Source: Lachancea thermotolerans CBS 6340 (Eukaryota; Ascomycota; Saccharomycetes; Saccharomycetales; Saccharomycetaceae). Taken from it: a stretch of DNA of 64,000 nt. The DNA is taken from positions 1,116,001 to 1,180,000 of the forward strand of contig NC_013080.1 of NCBI RefSeq assembly GCF_000142805.1, given 5' to 3'. A program made the position numbers and the translations under genes. The notes under the pieces were generated by a model, which saw only the letters and a program-made list of their open reading frames with translations, was not told the origin of the DNA and searched no databases. Of the stretch, positions 56,523-64,000 are shown one piece after another; within the stretch, counting starts at the first letter, position 1; the number at the start of each line of letters is the position of its first letter.

Positions 56523-59500
56523 TTATAACTTGGGGGTGACCTCGAGCTTCTTGATCGGCTGGCGCACTGGCGCTAGGCATAACTTGCTCTGGAAGCTGCC
56601 AATATCGGTGATCAGCTCCCCTGTGGGGTAGCCCTCGACGCGGTCGTTGCTCTTTTGCTCGTCGCTTATTGCCTGGGACTTCAAGTGAATTACAAGCTTG
56701 GATGCCTCCTCGGTGACTACATACTGGCTGTAGAACTCCAGCATGTCTTGCTTGCTCAGCTTTTCAACAAGAGAAGCTTTTCTTTCCTTATTGATGAAGT
56801 TGTAATCACCGATGTAGATGGCAGTCGTGAACCTGGTGTTTTCTTCCGAAAGGTTTTTGTATCTCTGCAGAAGAGTCTTGCACAGCGCCACTTTGTGTCT
56901 TTCGAATTCTTCGTCGGACATTTCTTGTAATACTTGACCCATCTTGACGAGGAATGCGTCAATCCTAGATTCTAAGTAAGCAGTGTCACGCTCAGATTGG
57001 ATCAATAGTCTTAGGTTCACAGTGCCGTGGGTGTTGAGCGCGGAACTGAAGACAACATACCCAAGCTGCTCCTTTGTCCGCAAAGTGTCGAACGCAGGTT
57101 CGTCGATCAATTGAGCGAACAAAGACGCCTTTGCGGATAACTCTTCCGAGTACGATCCGAACTGCGTAACATGTTGAATACAAGAGTTAATGTTCTTGTC
57201 ATCCGCAAGCATTTGCTGGTAACAGAACGTCTTGCCTTGTGGAAGAAGAACAGATCTAGGTTTTGAGCTCTTAAGCTGGAAGTTCTGGACGTCGCGAGGC
57301 GCCAAAGCCCTGACCAAGTTGTCGGCTTCAAGAGCAGCTTCGCAGCTGAAGTTACCGTGGACCAAAATTTCAAAAGAAAACTGTTCAAAAATTGCTGGAA
57401 TGAATAGTTTCAGGTGCTCGAACTTTAATTGCTTGACGACTTCAAGCTTGTTAGCAATAGTCCATGCTCTCTCGTTGATGACGGAGTTAAAGACATCTGA
57501 AACCTGAGAGTAAGGAACTTCATACAAATGATTGTTCAGCTTCTGCAACAGCTTATCTTGGTAGATTTTGAAACGGTCTTCGGCAGGCTGGAAGTTGGCA
57601 ATTCCTTCCAAGTACCTTTTGAGCAGGATTGCCATCTTTTCGTTATAGCCGCTTAAGGAGAGATCGAGGCCTTGATTGGTTTTCCGGAAGGAAATGTGCA
57701 AGCTAGCCACTTGAGCATCATACTCCAAGTCTTTCAGATAGTCATTGATCAATTCCACGTATAGAGTGGTCAGCATGCTGTTTACAACACTGGAGTATGT
57801 GTGCGCCAATTTCATTGACACATATATGTGCCCTTTCGGAACCCAAAATCTGTCGTCCTTTTTATACCAAACTTTGCTTTGTCTGTCCTGTTTTAGAAGC
57901 AAGGGTTCTTGCAAAGGTTCAACATCTTCAAGTTTGTCGACTTGGAAGTTGGAAGAAATAAATTCATTACGACGGGGCAAGTGTAGCAAAGAGTTTGTTC
58001 CAGGACTCTTGAGTTTATCCATCAGGCCCTCACTGTATTTCACTACGCCATATTCCGTCCCATACCACTTTTCGGTGGAATCTGTTGAGGCATTCTTGTG
58101 AATGAATGTAACCCGGGAATTTTCAGGTATCAAATGAGCAATGTACTTGACAACAAGTTCAGGTTCGTACTTTCTTAGCAGAGAGGTACTGAGAACGTCA
58201 CCAACGGGAATATAATCTTTTTCGAGAGCTTTAGATAATGAGGACACGGTGGATGCAGGATTTCCCTTTTGTTTAAACTTGAAGCTGGCCTCGGCAGTAT
58301 CACGAAGCTCTTCGTAGATCCACTCTTGTGGCAGCTCCTTTTTCAGTAGTTCAATGTACTGAAATACAGATTGAATCACGGACTCGTAATTCTTGACACC
58401 CTCATCTGTCAAATCAATGTCAACTGAGAAAAATGCGTTGTCCTCAGATACCGTATGAGAACCAGCCGAAAGCTCATTTGCCCATCCTTTTAACTTTAGG
58501 TATGCAAGCAATGAGCCAGAGCCTTCGTGGCCAATCAAATGACTCAAGTAGTGCCCGGGTTTTGAGTCCCACTGCTCATCCACATCTGGTGCAACGAATG
58601 TGATTTCAACTTTCTTCAAGTCCTTGACAGGTTTGGCATTAATGATTTGAGTCAAGTACTGTGGGGGTAGCATTTTGGCTTCATAAGTTGGGACAGGTCT
58701 GTCGCTGTTGGGCACATCCTTGAAAAGATCGTAAACCCACTGCGACATCGTATCTAGGTCCTCTCTTCCAAGGACACACAGCTTCATTAAGTTTGCCGAA
58801 TACGAAGAGTCGTAAAACTTCAGCAGCTCGTCACGTATATCAACATCTTTCGATTTAGGGATGTCGCCAAGGGTCTTGAGATTGCCCGTAGAAAATTTGT
58901 GGAATGGATGCTCAGGGTTACTCTGAGATTTGTCAAGCTGATATAGTCTCCATAGATCACTTTGCAAGTTCTTCTTGTTTTCGCTGTCAACAGCGTTGAT
59001 CTCCTTGTCAGTAGACTCTTTGTTAAACAAAGGACAGCTGAAGAAGCCTGAAAATCTAAGCAGCGCACCATGTAAGCTCTCTTGATTGACTTGAAAGAAA
59101 TAGTTGGTGTTCCTCGCACTGGTGTAGGCATTAGAGCCGCCACCGTGTTTACTCAGATAGCTCGAATATTCATTCTCATTAGGAAACTTCGAGCTTCCCA
59201 TGAACAGGAGATGCTCACAGAAGTGTGCGAGACCAGGTAAATCTTCTGGGTCTTCGAAAGACCCCACGTTGACGTCAAGCGCCGCAGCCGCCTTGTCTGT
59301 AGTGGGATCTTGGATCAAAAGCGCTTTCAACTTATTAGGCAGCTCAATGAACCGATAGTTTCTGTCATCCAGGAGGGGTTTGGTAAACTTGACACCGTGA
59401 TCAATGTAGCTCGACATTTTCCGGTGAATTAGTGTGCCTTTGACGTGTGAACAAAGAGAATTAGCCGAATTCGAAAAAAGGTGCTTACTTTTATAAACCA

Positions 59501-59528
59501 AAGAGCAGCCTGGCAGAACGGTGTTCAT
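56523..59528 (-). CDS. STE23: Ste23, insulin-degrading-enzyme-family metalloprotease
   Basis: M16 zinc protease that helps process the a-factor N terminus (overlapping Axl1). The 1001 residues (1027 in S. cerevisiae) have the inverted zinc motif HFCEH at 102-106, followed by the third ligand in DKEINAVDSENKKN. The four half-domains are GHEGSGSLLAYLKLKGWANELS, NKLEVVKQLKFEHLKLF, CIQHVTQFGSYSEELSAKASLFAQLIDEPAFDTLRTKEQLGYVVFSS (read in pieces) and so on. The first ATG (59528) adds a basic, Ser-rich presequence-like leader. A second ATG at 59417 (MSSYIDHGVKF) lies at the start of the conserved region. Counterpart of YLR389C. Confidence 0.97.
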   Translation of the reverse strand: MNTVLPGCSLVYKSKHLFSNSANSLCSHVKGTLIHRKMSSYIDHGVKFTKPLLDDRNYRFIELPNKLKALLIQDPTTDKAAAALDVNVGSFEDPEDLPGLAHFCEHLLFMGSSKFPNENEYSSYLSKHGGGSNAYTSARNTNYFFQVNQESLHGALLRFSGFFSCPLFNKESTDKEINAVDSENKKNLQSDLWRLYQLDKSQSNPEHPFHKFSTGNLKTLGDIPKSKDVDIRDELLKFYDSSYSANLMKLCVLGREDLDTMSQWVYDLFKDVPNSDRPVPTYEAKMLPPQYLTQIINAKPVKDLKKVEITFVAPDVDEQWDSKPGHYLSHLIGHEGSGSLLAYLKLKGWANELSAGSHTVSEDNAFFSVDIDLTDEGVKNYESVIQSVFQYIELLKKELPQEWIYEELRDTAEASFKFKQKGNPASTVSSLSKALEKDYIPVGDVLSTSLLRKYEPELVVKYIAHLIPENSRVTFIHKNASTDSTEKWYGTEYGVVKYSEGLMDKLKSPGTNSLLHLPRRNEFISSNFQVDKLEDVEPLQEPLLLKQDRQSKVWYKKDDRFWVPKGHIYVSMKLAHTYSSVVNSMLTTLYVELINDYLKDLEYDAQVASLHISFRKTNQGLDLSLSGYNEKMAILLKRYLEGIANFQPAEDRFKIYQDKLLQKLNNHLYEVPYSQVSDVFNSVINERAWTIANKLEVVKQLKFEHLKLFIPAIFEQFSFEILVHGNFSCEAALEADNLVRALAPRDVQNFQLKSSKPRSVLLPQGKTFCYQQMLADDKNINSCIQHVTQFGSYSEELSAKASLFAQLIDEPAFDTLRTKEQLGYVVFSSALNTHGTVNLRLLIQSERDTAYLESRIDAFLVKMGQVLQEMSDEEFERHKVALCKTLLQRYKNLSEENTRFTTAIYIGDYNFINKERKASLVEKLSKQDMLEFYSQYVVTEEASKLVIHLKSQAISDEQKSNDRVEGYPTGELITDIGSFQSKLCLAPVRQPIKKLEVTPKL

Positions 59529-59794
59529 AAATTTCCTCGAAGGTCAGCGATTGAAAGCAGAAGGAGCCGACTGGGGTTTTTCACTTCTGGTTTTTGTTTT
59601 GCCGGTTGGTTTCAAAGGCGTTTGTTTTCGAAGGCGTTTGAGCCTAAAGGTAAAAGTATATTTCAAAAACTAAGTACACTAATGGTCTTGAAAAGTTGAA
59701 AATAAAATATTAAGATTCGGGCACTTGCTGCGACGCTAGAAGAGACACTAGAAGCAGCTGGACATTGGCATTATTTTGATAAGAACGCCTTAAG

Positions 59795-60049
59795 ATGCCT
59801 AGAATCAAAGCGTTTGATGTCATAGCCTTCTCGCTGGTTACTTTTGTGGGGATATATACAGGTACTCAGTTTTTCGAGCCGATCATAATAGAGAGGCTCA
59901 AGAAAGACAACAACCTGAGATCGGACATTGACGTCCCCCAATACGATGAGGAGGGGAACCCACTGTCGCCCAAGTCAATGTTAGACTTGAGAAAAGAGCT
60001 TGAAAAAGTGCAGGAGAGTCAAAAGGCGGAACAGGCTGACAGCAAGTGA
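59795..60049 (+). CDS. ECM19: Ecm19, small mitochondrial protein of unknown function
   Basis: A short membrane protein seen in mitochondrial preparations of S. cerevisiae; role unknown. The 84 residues contain a hydrophobic segment at 10-28 (AFSLVTFVGIYTGTQFF) followed by EPIIIERLKKDNNLRSDIDVPQYDEEGNP, close in pattern to the S. cerevisiae protein (112 residues as annotated). A Glu/Lys-rich coiled tail ends it. It lies divergent from STE23 and is transcribed from 59795 as YLR390W is. Confidence 0.88.
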   Translation: MPRIKAFDVIAFSLVTFVGIYTGTQFFEPIIIERLKKDNNLRSDIDVPQYDEEGNPLSPKSMLDLRKELEKVQESQKAEQADSK

Positions 60050-60833
60050 ACGAGTGCAAGCACGACGCGCCGCTTAATGTCTTGTCTCAACCCATGCACT
60101 CCCAATGGGCCTTGTCCTGTTTGGACAAAGATGCGTGCTTTTAAACTCGCTTTTGTTGGCGATCCTATATTGAAGAATCGGTCTCGAATGCACTTTCTAC
60201 AAACCTCATTAACATGCTGCTTAGCGATAAAGAAAATAGCGCTCCGTGCAAATGCGCCATCCCGCTATTATATACCAGCGTATCGGCAGATCTTAGCTTT
60301 CCGTAGTCCGATATGAATTATGTACTAATTAATGTTTGTTACGATGATTGAGCATTTCAAGTCCTTCTTTTACCCCGATACTAAGCACACGCAGTAAAAG
60401 ATGGAACATAAAATTTACACAATGTAATGCGTGAAATGGCGTAGCACAACTAAACAAACGATTCTGAAGCTTGTTCTTGTGCTACCATAACTTTAAAGTG
60501 TAGTTAAGTGTTCGCTGTGCAGGAGGTAATGGATTCAGCATCGGCCACACCAAAAATCAACGACATATGGCAAAGAAGTTAAGAACAAGCAAAAAGGCGG
60601 AAACCTGAGATAGACGGTTTTATACGTGAATAAAGCTTTCTTCACGCAGTTCCATTAGCCGCCAAGTCGTGCCCACCAGTGTGCCCACGTTGCGGGTGAT
60701 CTTGCATACAAAAAAATTTGAGCTCATCTCAGTCCAAGTCATCTCAGGTACCGCCCTGTATCGTTGTACAAGTCATCTTTCTCGTGAGGTCTTCAACTTA
60801 TCCTGAAAGCAACGCCAATCAGTATTCACAAAC
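60050..60833. promoter_or_regulatory. ECM19-SYO1 interval with RRPE/PAC-like elements
   Basis: No gene is seen across 780 bp. The part before SYO1 holds AAAAAATTTG (60711-60720, RRPE-like) next to CTCATC (60723-60728, PAC core) and GTCATCTC (60738-60745). Such pairs mark ribosome-biogenesis genes, in line with the Syo1 role. In S. cerevisiae CCW14 lies after ECM19, but no Ser-rich wall protein is here. Confidence 0.5.
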
Positions 60834-62687
60834 ATGGGCAAGTCTAAGAGGAGATCCAAGGCCTCGAGGTCGCACCTCAATCCATTAGGTGGCAAAAATA
60901 AAAGCACCAACAGGGACGAAGCAATGAGCGTAAAGAAAATTCAACCTCTGCTCAAACAACTTAATAGCGCGGCTCCGAATGATAGGGCTATGGCCCTGGG
61001 ATCAGTTACAGTGCTGTGCGAAGATCCATACATGAGAAAGCTCTTTCTGAAAGAGAAGCTGTTACACCTGATCATGAGCAAGCTTTTATCTGACGACAAC
61101 ATGGAGATTGTTGTTGAGTCCTACGGGCTACTTAGAAACTTAGCACTAGAAGAGGGCTACGACGTTTGCGTTTTCTTATGGCGTTCTGACATCTGGACGT
61201 GCATAAAAAGTGGTCTGGAAAAACTACTTAAGTCGTTAGAATCGCTGAAGGCTAATATCAAGAGCAGCGCAGAGTCTACAAGGTTGCTTTTTGACTTTGG
61301 CGACAACTTAGTGTCGGTAGTGGTCGCGCTAACTAGTGGCTCCGATAGCATTTTGGAGGACTTCTTAAAATCTGACAAGCTGGCCTGCATGTTTTCGGTA
61401 CTTGGGTCTGTGCTGAATTACGCTTTAGTGGAAAAGGATCTGAAGGTGTCTCTGAGAATTCCAGTTTCATTTTTCAATACCATTTTGGACTTCATCTACG
61501 ATTTGAGCTCTGAATCTCTTGGGTTTATTGACGCAGTAGCGCAAGACGCATTCTTGGCGGAATTTGTGAAATCCTTGCCAACAATGCAACTGACGAATGC
61601 GAATGGGCTTACCACAGTGTTAATTCAAGGCATATACTTACAGTTTTTGGACATGGACGTCTCCTCTGAGCAGGTTAACGAGATACTCGGAAAAACTTGT
61701 TCAGCTATTGAGACCATTGATCTTGCTGAAATGAAGAAAAGCCTTTCAACAAAAGACTTTGATGATAGTGTAGCCAGCTTGCCTGACAAGGAAGTGTCCG
61801 GAAAGATTAAGGAACTCAACAAAAGGCGTGCTCAGGCATCAGTCAGCTTGCAGAGCATTGAGGTGACACTAGATATCATTACCGCATCCTTGGAAATCGT
61901 GGCGGCTCAAGTTGAAAGGGCGAATGCTCAGCTTGACGACTCGATGCTTCAAACTTTGACCGTTTCCTTACCCATGGTTTTCCAGTCACTTTTTGCTGAC
62001 TTCAGGTCACGCATCCTTATCGCGTGGAACAACATGCTCTGGTTATACCTAACCTTGCAAATAAACTTTTTTGAGCTGCCCAATAATATGTGGCAGCACC
62101 TTTGGGACTCGCTTGTCAGTGAGACCCCTGAGGAACAAGCGGATTTTAGCATGAGGCTTGGTAAGCTGGGCGTGATGTGGGCACTTTTGAAGACCGCGCA
62201 AATGCAAGAGGACAATGTTGCGTTTTTGAGCAAGTTTAACTGCGCCAACTCTGCGTTCGTTGAAGCGATAGAAACTCAATATAACCTCGTCCAAGAACTT
62301 GATCCAAGCGAGGACCAGGAGCTCAAACAGAGATGCATCGGTATACTGGCGTGCCTTGCTTCACTTCCTGGCCATGTTGAGCTTAACCGCCAAATTGGTC
62401 AGTTTTTGATCCAAAAACTTGCGGACGAGCATACTCCAGCCGCTACCATGATCGATATTTCCGACGCATTGTTCGACATCTACAGCGATGCGAACTTTGA
62501 TTATGATGAACCAGTGTTCGTTGGCGATGGGTTTATCAATGTTCTCCAGGAAAAGGTCCTGCCGAGCATGAGAAAGTGCTTCAAATTTGTAGATAAGAAC
62601 AAGGACCCAGAACTTAAAGCCAGGTCTCAAAGTTGCTTTGGCACGATGGAACGGTTCATCCATTACAAAGTTGACGAGCGCAAGTAG
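60834..62687 (+). CDS. SYO1: Syo1, symportin for ribosomal proteins Rpl5 and Rpl11
   Basis: An adaptor that carries the 5S RNP proteins Rpl5/Rpl11 into the nucleus with Kap104. The 617 residues (620 in S. cerevisiae) open with the basic MGKSKRRSKASRSHLNPL segment, which resembles a PY/PL-type import signal. ARM/HEAT repeats follow: VKKIQPLLKQLNSAAPNDRA, AMALGSVTVLCEDPYMRKL, VESYGLLRNLALEEGYDVCVFLWRSDIW. The C terminus (ATMIDISDALFDIYSDANFDYDEPVF, KKNKDPELKAR-like) is also conserved. Matches YDL063C; convergent with UBC9. Confidence 0.96.
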   Translation: MGKSKRRSKASRSHLNPLGGKNKSTNRDEAMSVKKIQPLLKQLNSAAPNDRAMALGSVTVLCEDPYMRKLFLKEKLLHLIMSKLLSDDNMEIVVESYGLLRNLALEEGYDVCVFLWRSDIWTCIKSGLEKLLKSLESLKANIKSSAESTRLLFDFGDNLVSVVVALTSGSDSILEDFLKSDKLACMFSVLGSVLNYALVEKDLKVSLRIPVSFFNTILDFIYDLSSESLGFIDAVAQDAFLAEFVKSLPTMQLTNANGLTTVLIQGIYLQFLDMDVSSEQVNEILGKTCSAIETIDLAEMKKSLSTKDFDDSVASLPDKEVSGKIKELNKRRAQASVSLQSIEVTLDIITASLEIVAAQVERANAQLDDSMLQTLTVSLPMVFQSLFADFRSRILIAWNNMLWLYLTLQINFFELPNNMWQHLWDSLVSETPEEQADFSMRLGKLGVMWALLKTAQMQEDNVAFLSKFNCANSAFVEAIETQYNLVQELDPSEDQELKQRCIGILACLASLPGHVELNRQIGQFLIQKLADEHTPAATMIDISDALFDIYSDANFDYDEPVFVGDGFINVLQEKVLPSMRKCFKFVDKNKDPELKARSQSCFGTMERFIHYKVDERK

Positions 62688-62848
62688 TTTTAACTAGGAC
62701 TTTATGTACCATAGCCAATAGAGAACAATCACACAATTAATGTTACATAAGAAAGTGTTCTGGTACGGAATGTTGAAGCCCCACGAAAAATGCGATAGTA
62801 ACCAATACTAGAGCCCTCCTGTAGGGACCTAGGCCGAGCTATGGCAAC

Positions 62849-63413
62849 TCACTTCGTGTATCTTTTAGCCTGCTCTATCACTTTCCTTTCGTACTCCTTC
62901 ACGTTTTTGGAGAAGGCTCGCCACGCCGGTTCTTGCGCAGGCGAGTTGGGGTTGGGACTGTCCAAGAGATCCTGCACCCCCAGCGCGATCTGCTTAAGGG
63001 TAATAGCGGGCCTCCAGTCCTGGTCCTCATTCAAAATACTCAGGCACACCGTTCCACTGGGGTATATATTCGGGTGGTAGAACCCGGCGGGGAACTTCAC
63101 TTTAGGAGGTTTCGAAGGGTAATCGTCTGGATATTCGATGGTAATGGGAAACACGCCATCTTTCCAAATTGTTCCCTCTTTGCCAGGTATCCCAGCTTCC
63201 CATTTTTGTAAGTTCATAGAACCATCTGGCTTCTTGGTGGGCTTTGCGAAAAAGCCGAAGGGGTGGTCCTTTCTCCACTTCTTCCTGTTTAGCATGTTAG
63301 TTAGTGCGAGGTATACCGATACTTCTATCGCGCTCAGCGCTTGGAACAAACTCGCGCCAAATGTCGATTACATACCTTTCTTCCTGCAAACGCTGTAAAC
63401 ACAAACTACTCAT
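62849..63413 (-). CDS. UBC9: Ubc9, SUMO-conjugating E2 enzyme (two exons)
   Basis: Transfers SUMO (Smt3) to substrates in the nucleus; essential. Exon 1 (63413-63376) encodes [12 protein letters not shown] and the first two bases of Arg. Exon 2 (63284-62849) continues with [20 protein letters not shown]. Joined they give 157 residues, exactly the S. cerevisiae length. Key features are [21 protein letters not shown] with the catalytic Cys, and [17 protein letters not shown]. The N terminus is identical to the S. cerevisiae one, which confirms the splice. YDL064W also has an intron near this point. Divergent from PEX19. Confidence 0.97.
63285..63375 (-). other. UBC9: Spliceosomal intron in UBC9 (91 nt)
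   Basis: Donor GTATGT (63375-63370), a branch region ACTAACTAAC, and acceptor AACAG ending at 63285 on the minus strand. Phase 2, within the Arg codon that follows QEE. Two overlapping branch options, CACTAAC and AACTAAC, both lie close to the acceptor. Confidence 0.93.
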
Positions 63414-63589
63414 TCCGGGCTAGGGCGATTCAATCACGCTAAGTTGCAAGGTTGTATTTGTAACTGGTTGTTTTGCTTTGTTCGATGACTTGCTGGTATT
63501 TAATTTTTATCATTGTATATATCTTATTGGAATTCAAGCTAGAGTCGATGCCAGTGAAACAGAGAAGAAATCCGAAAGACCTTTGAATC

Positions 63590-64000
63590 ATGAGCTCGAA
63601 CATAGATGATTACGATGACCTTGATGAGTTCCTAGAGGATCCGTCCAAGTTGGATGAAGAGCAAGCCAACACAGCTGCGGAAACTTCGAAGAGCGCGGCA
63701 GCGATGAGCAACAACAATCCCGAAACCGCTAGCGCGATTGAGGATTTACAGAGCGAATTCGCCAAGCTGATGCAAGAAGGAGGCGATTCAGAGGAGAACA
63801 AGAAAACAGTGGAAAATTTCAAGCAGTTGCTGAATGTTTTAGGGGAGGCGGGATCAGGCGACCCTGCCGCTACCACTGGGACTCGCCAACCTGCTGGGGC
63901 GACGACTGATACAGGCGCTTTCAACGGGGTGACAGGTGCGAGTACAAGCGGCAAGGGCGCTGGGTTCAAGGATATTGTGTCCAACACTTTAGACCGTCTA
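63590..64000 (+). CDS. PEX19: Pex19, peroxisomal membrane protein import receptor (partial, 3' end outside window)
   Basis: Chaperone and receptor for peroxisomal membrane proteins. The first 137 codons are visible and the frame runs to the window edge without a stop. The N terminus MSSNIDDYDDLDEFLEDPSKL is the Pex3-binding acidic helix, as in S. cerevisiae (FDDLDDLLDEDPTKLDE). Then EDLQSEFAKLMQE and, after a Gly/Ala/Thr-rich linker, GAGFKDIVSNTLDRL match S. cerevisiae DLQNEFANLMK and GFKNIVSNTLDRL. The farnesylated CaaX end lies beyond the edge. Equivalent to YDL065C; divergent from UBC9. Confidence 0.95.
   Translation, partial: MSSNIDDYDDLDEFLEDPSKLDEEQANTAAETSKSAAAMSNNNPETASAIEDLQSEFAKLMQEGGDSEENKKTVENFKQLLNVLGEAGSGDPAATTGTRQPAGATTDTGAFNGVTGASTSGKGAGFKDIVSNTLDRL

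Noticed and set aside
62849-63349. UBC9 as a single unspliced frame of 166 codons
   Set aside because: The first residues would be non-homologous; the two-exon model gives the exact family N terminus and length.

Overview
The window is nuclear DNA of a budding yeast of the family Saccharomycetaceae that did not pass through the whole-genome duplication. I would place it in or near Lachancea, although the genus is inferred. Genes are compact and mostly intronless. The few introns use strict yeast signals (GTATGT or GTACGT, and TACTAAC). Almost every gene has a recognisable Saccharomyces cerevisiae counterpart. The decisive clue is double synteny: the genes alternate between two S. cerevisiae segments, the left arm of chromosome IV (YDL049 to YDL065) and the right arm of chromosome XII (YLR376 to YLR390). 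A single-copy RPS29 sits where S. cerevisiae has the duplicated pair.

Layout. 0-5.6 kb: KRE9/KNH1, LHP1, PSY3 (with a newly modelled intron), a gene-poor 1.2 kb, and a YPR127W-like aldo/keto reductase. 5.6-14.1 kb: SLC1 with a repeat-encoded tail, FBP1, PBP4, MCH1, SEC61 and an intron-bearing tRNA-Lys(UUU). 14.1-24.3 kb: a non-coding stretch with a strong hairpin, a FUI1-like permease, PSA1, MBP1 and a second gene-poor stretch with small unrecognised frames. 24.3-37 kb: an alpha/beta-hydrolase fused to a tyrosine phosphatase (YDL057W locus), CSR1, CTF3, NAM2 and SMC6. 37-54.9 kb: USO1, RAD59, IKI3/ELP1, SWC7, VAC14 (with a 4-nt first exon), REH1 and TSR1. 54.9-64 kb: RPS29 (with a 5'UTR intron), STE23, ECM19, SYO1, UBC9 (intron) and PEX19, which is cut by the window end.

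These are housekeeping functions, not one pathway: secretion (SEC61, USO1, KNH1, PSA1), chromosome maintenance (SMC6, CTF3, PSY3, RAD59), translation and ribosome biogenesis (LHP1, TSR1, REH1, RPS29, SYO1, NAM2, ELP1, tRNA-Lys) and lipid or carbon metabolism (SLC1, CSR1, FBP1, MCH1). I see no virus-like system, CRISPR array or plasmid-like module. The points most worth a second look are the two introns that complete PSY3 and VAC14, the RPS29 leader intron, the hydrolase-phosphatase fusion, the SEC61 inversion with its hairpin-bearing neighbourhood, and the expanding SLC1 tail.
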